Below, in pieces: positions 63,421 to 64,000 of a DNA stretch of 64,000 nucleotides. The position numbers and the translations under genes are program-made. Within the stretch, counting starts at the first letter, position 1, and every line of letters starts with the position of its first letter. This stretch comes from Dendrolimus kikuchii. Its lineage: Eukaryota > Arthropoda > Insecta > Lepidoptera > Lasiocampidae. Location: assembly GCA_019925095.2 (NCBI GenBank), contig CM034406.1, forward strand, positions 17,422,388 through 17,486,387. Direction: 5' to 3'. The notes under the pieces were generated by a model. The model ran no database searches and was not told where the DNA came from. It saw only the letters and a list, made by a program, of their open reading frames with translations.

Positions 63421-63869
63421 GGACACATAGTAGAAGTGAAACTTCAACAGACAAGTGGAAAAACGAATCGCAACAAAATTTTAACTTGTAGTTTTACGGG
63501 CAGATTGTTAATCTACAATTTGAAAACCTGCCCGTAAAGCTTGAAGTTAAAAAAAATTGCGATTCGTTTTGCCACTGGTCCGTTGCCATTCGTTTTTCCA
63601 CTTGTCCGTTGCAAATCGTTTTTCCACTTATCCGTTGCCATTCGTTTTTCCACTTGTCCGTTGCAATTCGTTTTTCCACTTATCCGTTGCCATTCGTTTT
63701 TCCACTTGTCCGTTGCAAATCGTTTTTCCACTTATCCGTTGCCATTCGTTTTTCCACTTGTCCGTTGCAATTCGTTTTTCCACTTATCCATTGCCATTCG
63801 TTTTTCCACTTGTTCGTTGCGATTCGCTTGTCCACTTGTCTGTTGAAGTTTCACTTTTACTATGTGTCC
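63421..63869. mobile_element. TIR element carrying a 26-bp minisatellite, Mdh2 intron 4
   Basis: 54-bp terminal inverted repeats 63421-63474 and 63816-63869 differ at three positions (GGACACATAGTA-AAGTG...). Weaker similarity extends outward by about 15 bp. Inside are ten 26-bp units starting at 63572, 63598, 63624 and so on to 63806, with core CCACTTGTCCGTTGCAAT. Units alternate CTTGT and CTTAT, giving a 52-bp higher-order period. The inner part of each terminal repeat (AAGTGGAAAAACGAATCGC) is the reverse of the unit. A second hairpin (ACGGGCAG / CTGCCCGT) lies at 63495-63538. All three frames are open through the array by chance. There is no transposase. Confidence 0.92.
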
Positions 63870-64000
63870 CAGAACACATTTCGATTTTTTTGTTTCTTGT
63901 CATCTATGAATGTAAGTCTGTCTAACAGATGAGTGGAAAATGTTTATAGTCAGTCAATATATATTTTTTTTTGTATGTGGAGGTTATTTTTCTGTGTGTG

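Noticed and set aside
63541..63932. Three overlapping open frames of about 100-120 codons
   Set aside because: All three frames of a stop-free 26-bp array are open by arithmetic, and the element lies in an Mdh2 intron.

Overview
This 64 kb window is insect nuclear DNA, most likely from a moth or butterfly. It is AT-rich, has split genes with GT-AG introns, and is crowded with short interspersed elements of lepidopteran type: 3' stubs of non-LTR retrotransposons, MITEs, a repeat of the GGGCC-TCCA type, and pieces whose ends resemble lepidopteran LINE tails. Nothing bacterial is seen: no operons, ribosome-binding sites or CRISPR array. The species is inferred, not shown.

Three protein-coding genes can be supported by splice-consistent exons. 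(1) On the + strand, four exons (5624-10199) encode the last 205 residues of a Gly/Pro/Ala/His-rich protein. Its pattern resembles the disordered C-terminus of ataxin-2, but no diagnostic domain lies in the window and its earlier exons lie before it. (2) On the - strand, nine exons (51806 down to 37368) give a complete 570-residue VPS45, the Sec1/Munc18 protein of endosomal SNARE fusion; every exon phase is consistent. (3) On the + strand, four exons (54493-63157) encode the first 242 residues of mitochondrial malate dehydrogenase, with the NAD-binding loop and the catalytic Arg, Asp and His residues; the rest lies beyond the window. VPS45 and Mdh2 are divergent, with about 2.7 kb between their start codons.

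Layout: 1-5.6 kb is repeat-rich DNA upstream of the first visible exon. 5.6-10.2 kb is gene 1, with a (TA)n(GT)n block in an intron. 10.2-37.3 kb has no convincing gene; much of 13-31 kb is repeat-poor and may hold long untranslated or regulatory sequence. 37.3-51.8 kb is VPS45, whose introns are packed with mobile elements. 51.8-54.5 kb is the divergent intergenic region with a hAT-like element. 54.5-64 kb is Mdh2 with large TE-filled introns, including two head-to-head solo-LTR-like units.

The most unusual structures are two unrelated elements, one in a VPS45 intron (39368-40319) and one in an Mdh2 intron (63421-63869). Each has long terminal inverted repeats enclosing a minisatellite (63-bp and 26-bp units), and the tandem unit is homologous to the inner part of the element's own inverted repeat. 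This suggests a common way of growing a satellite array inside a DNA transposon. The genes appear unrelated in function (RNA-binding-type protein, vesicle fusion, TCA cycle); their closeness is positional only.
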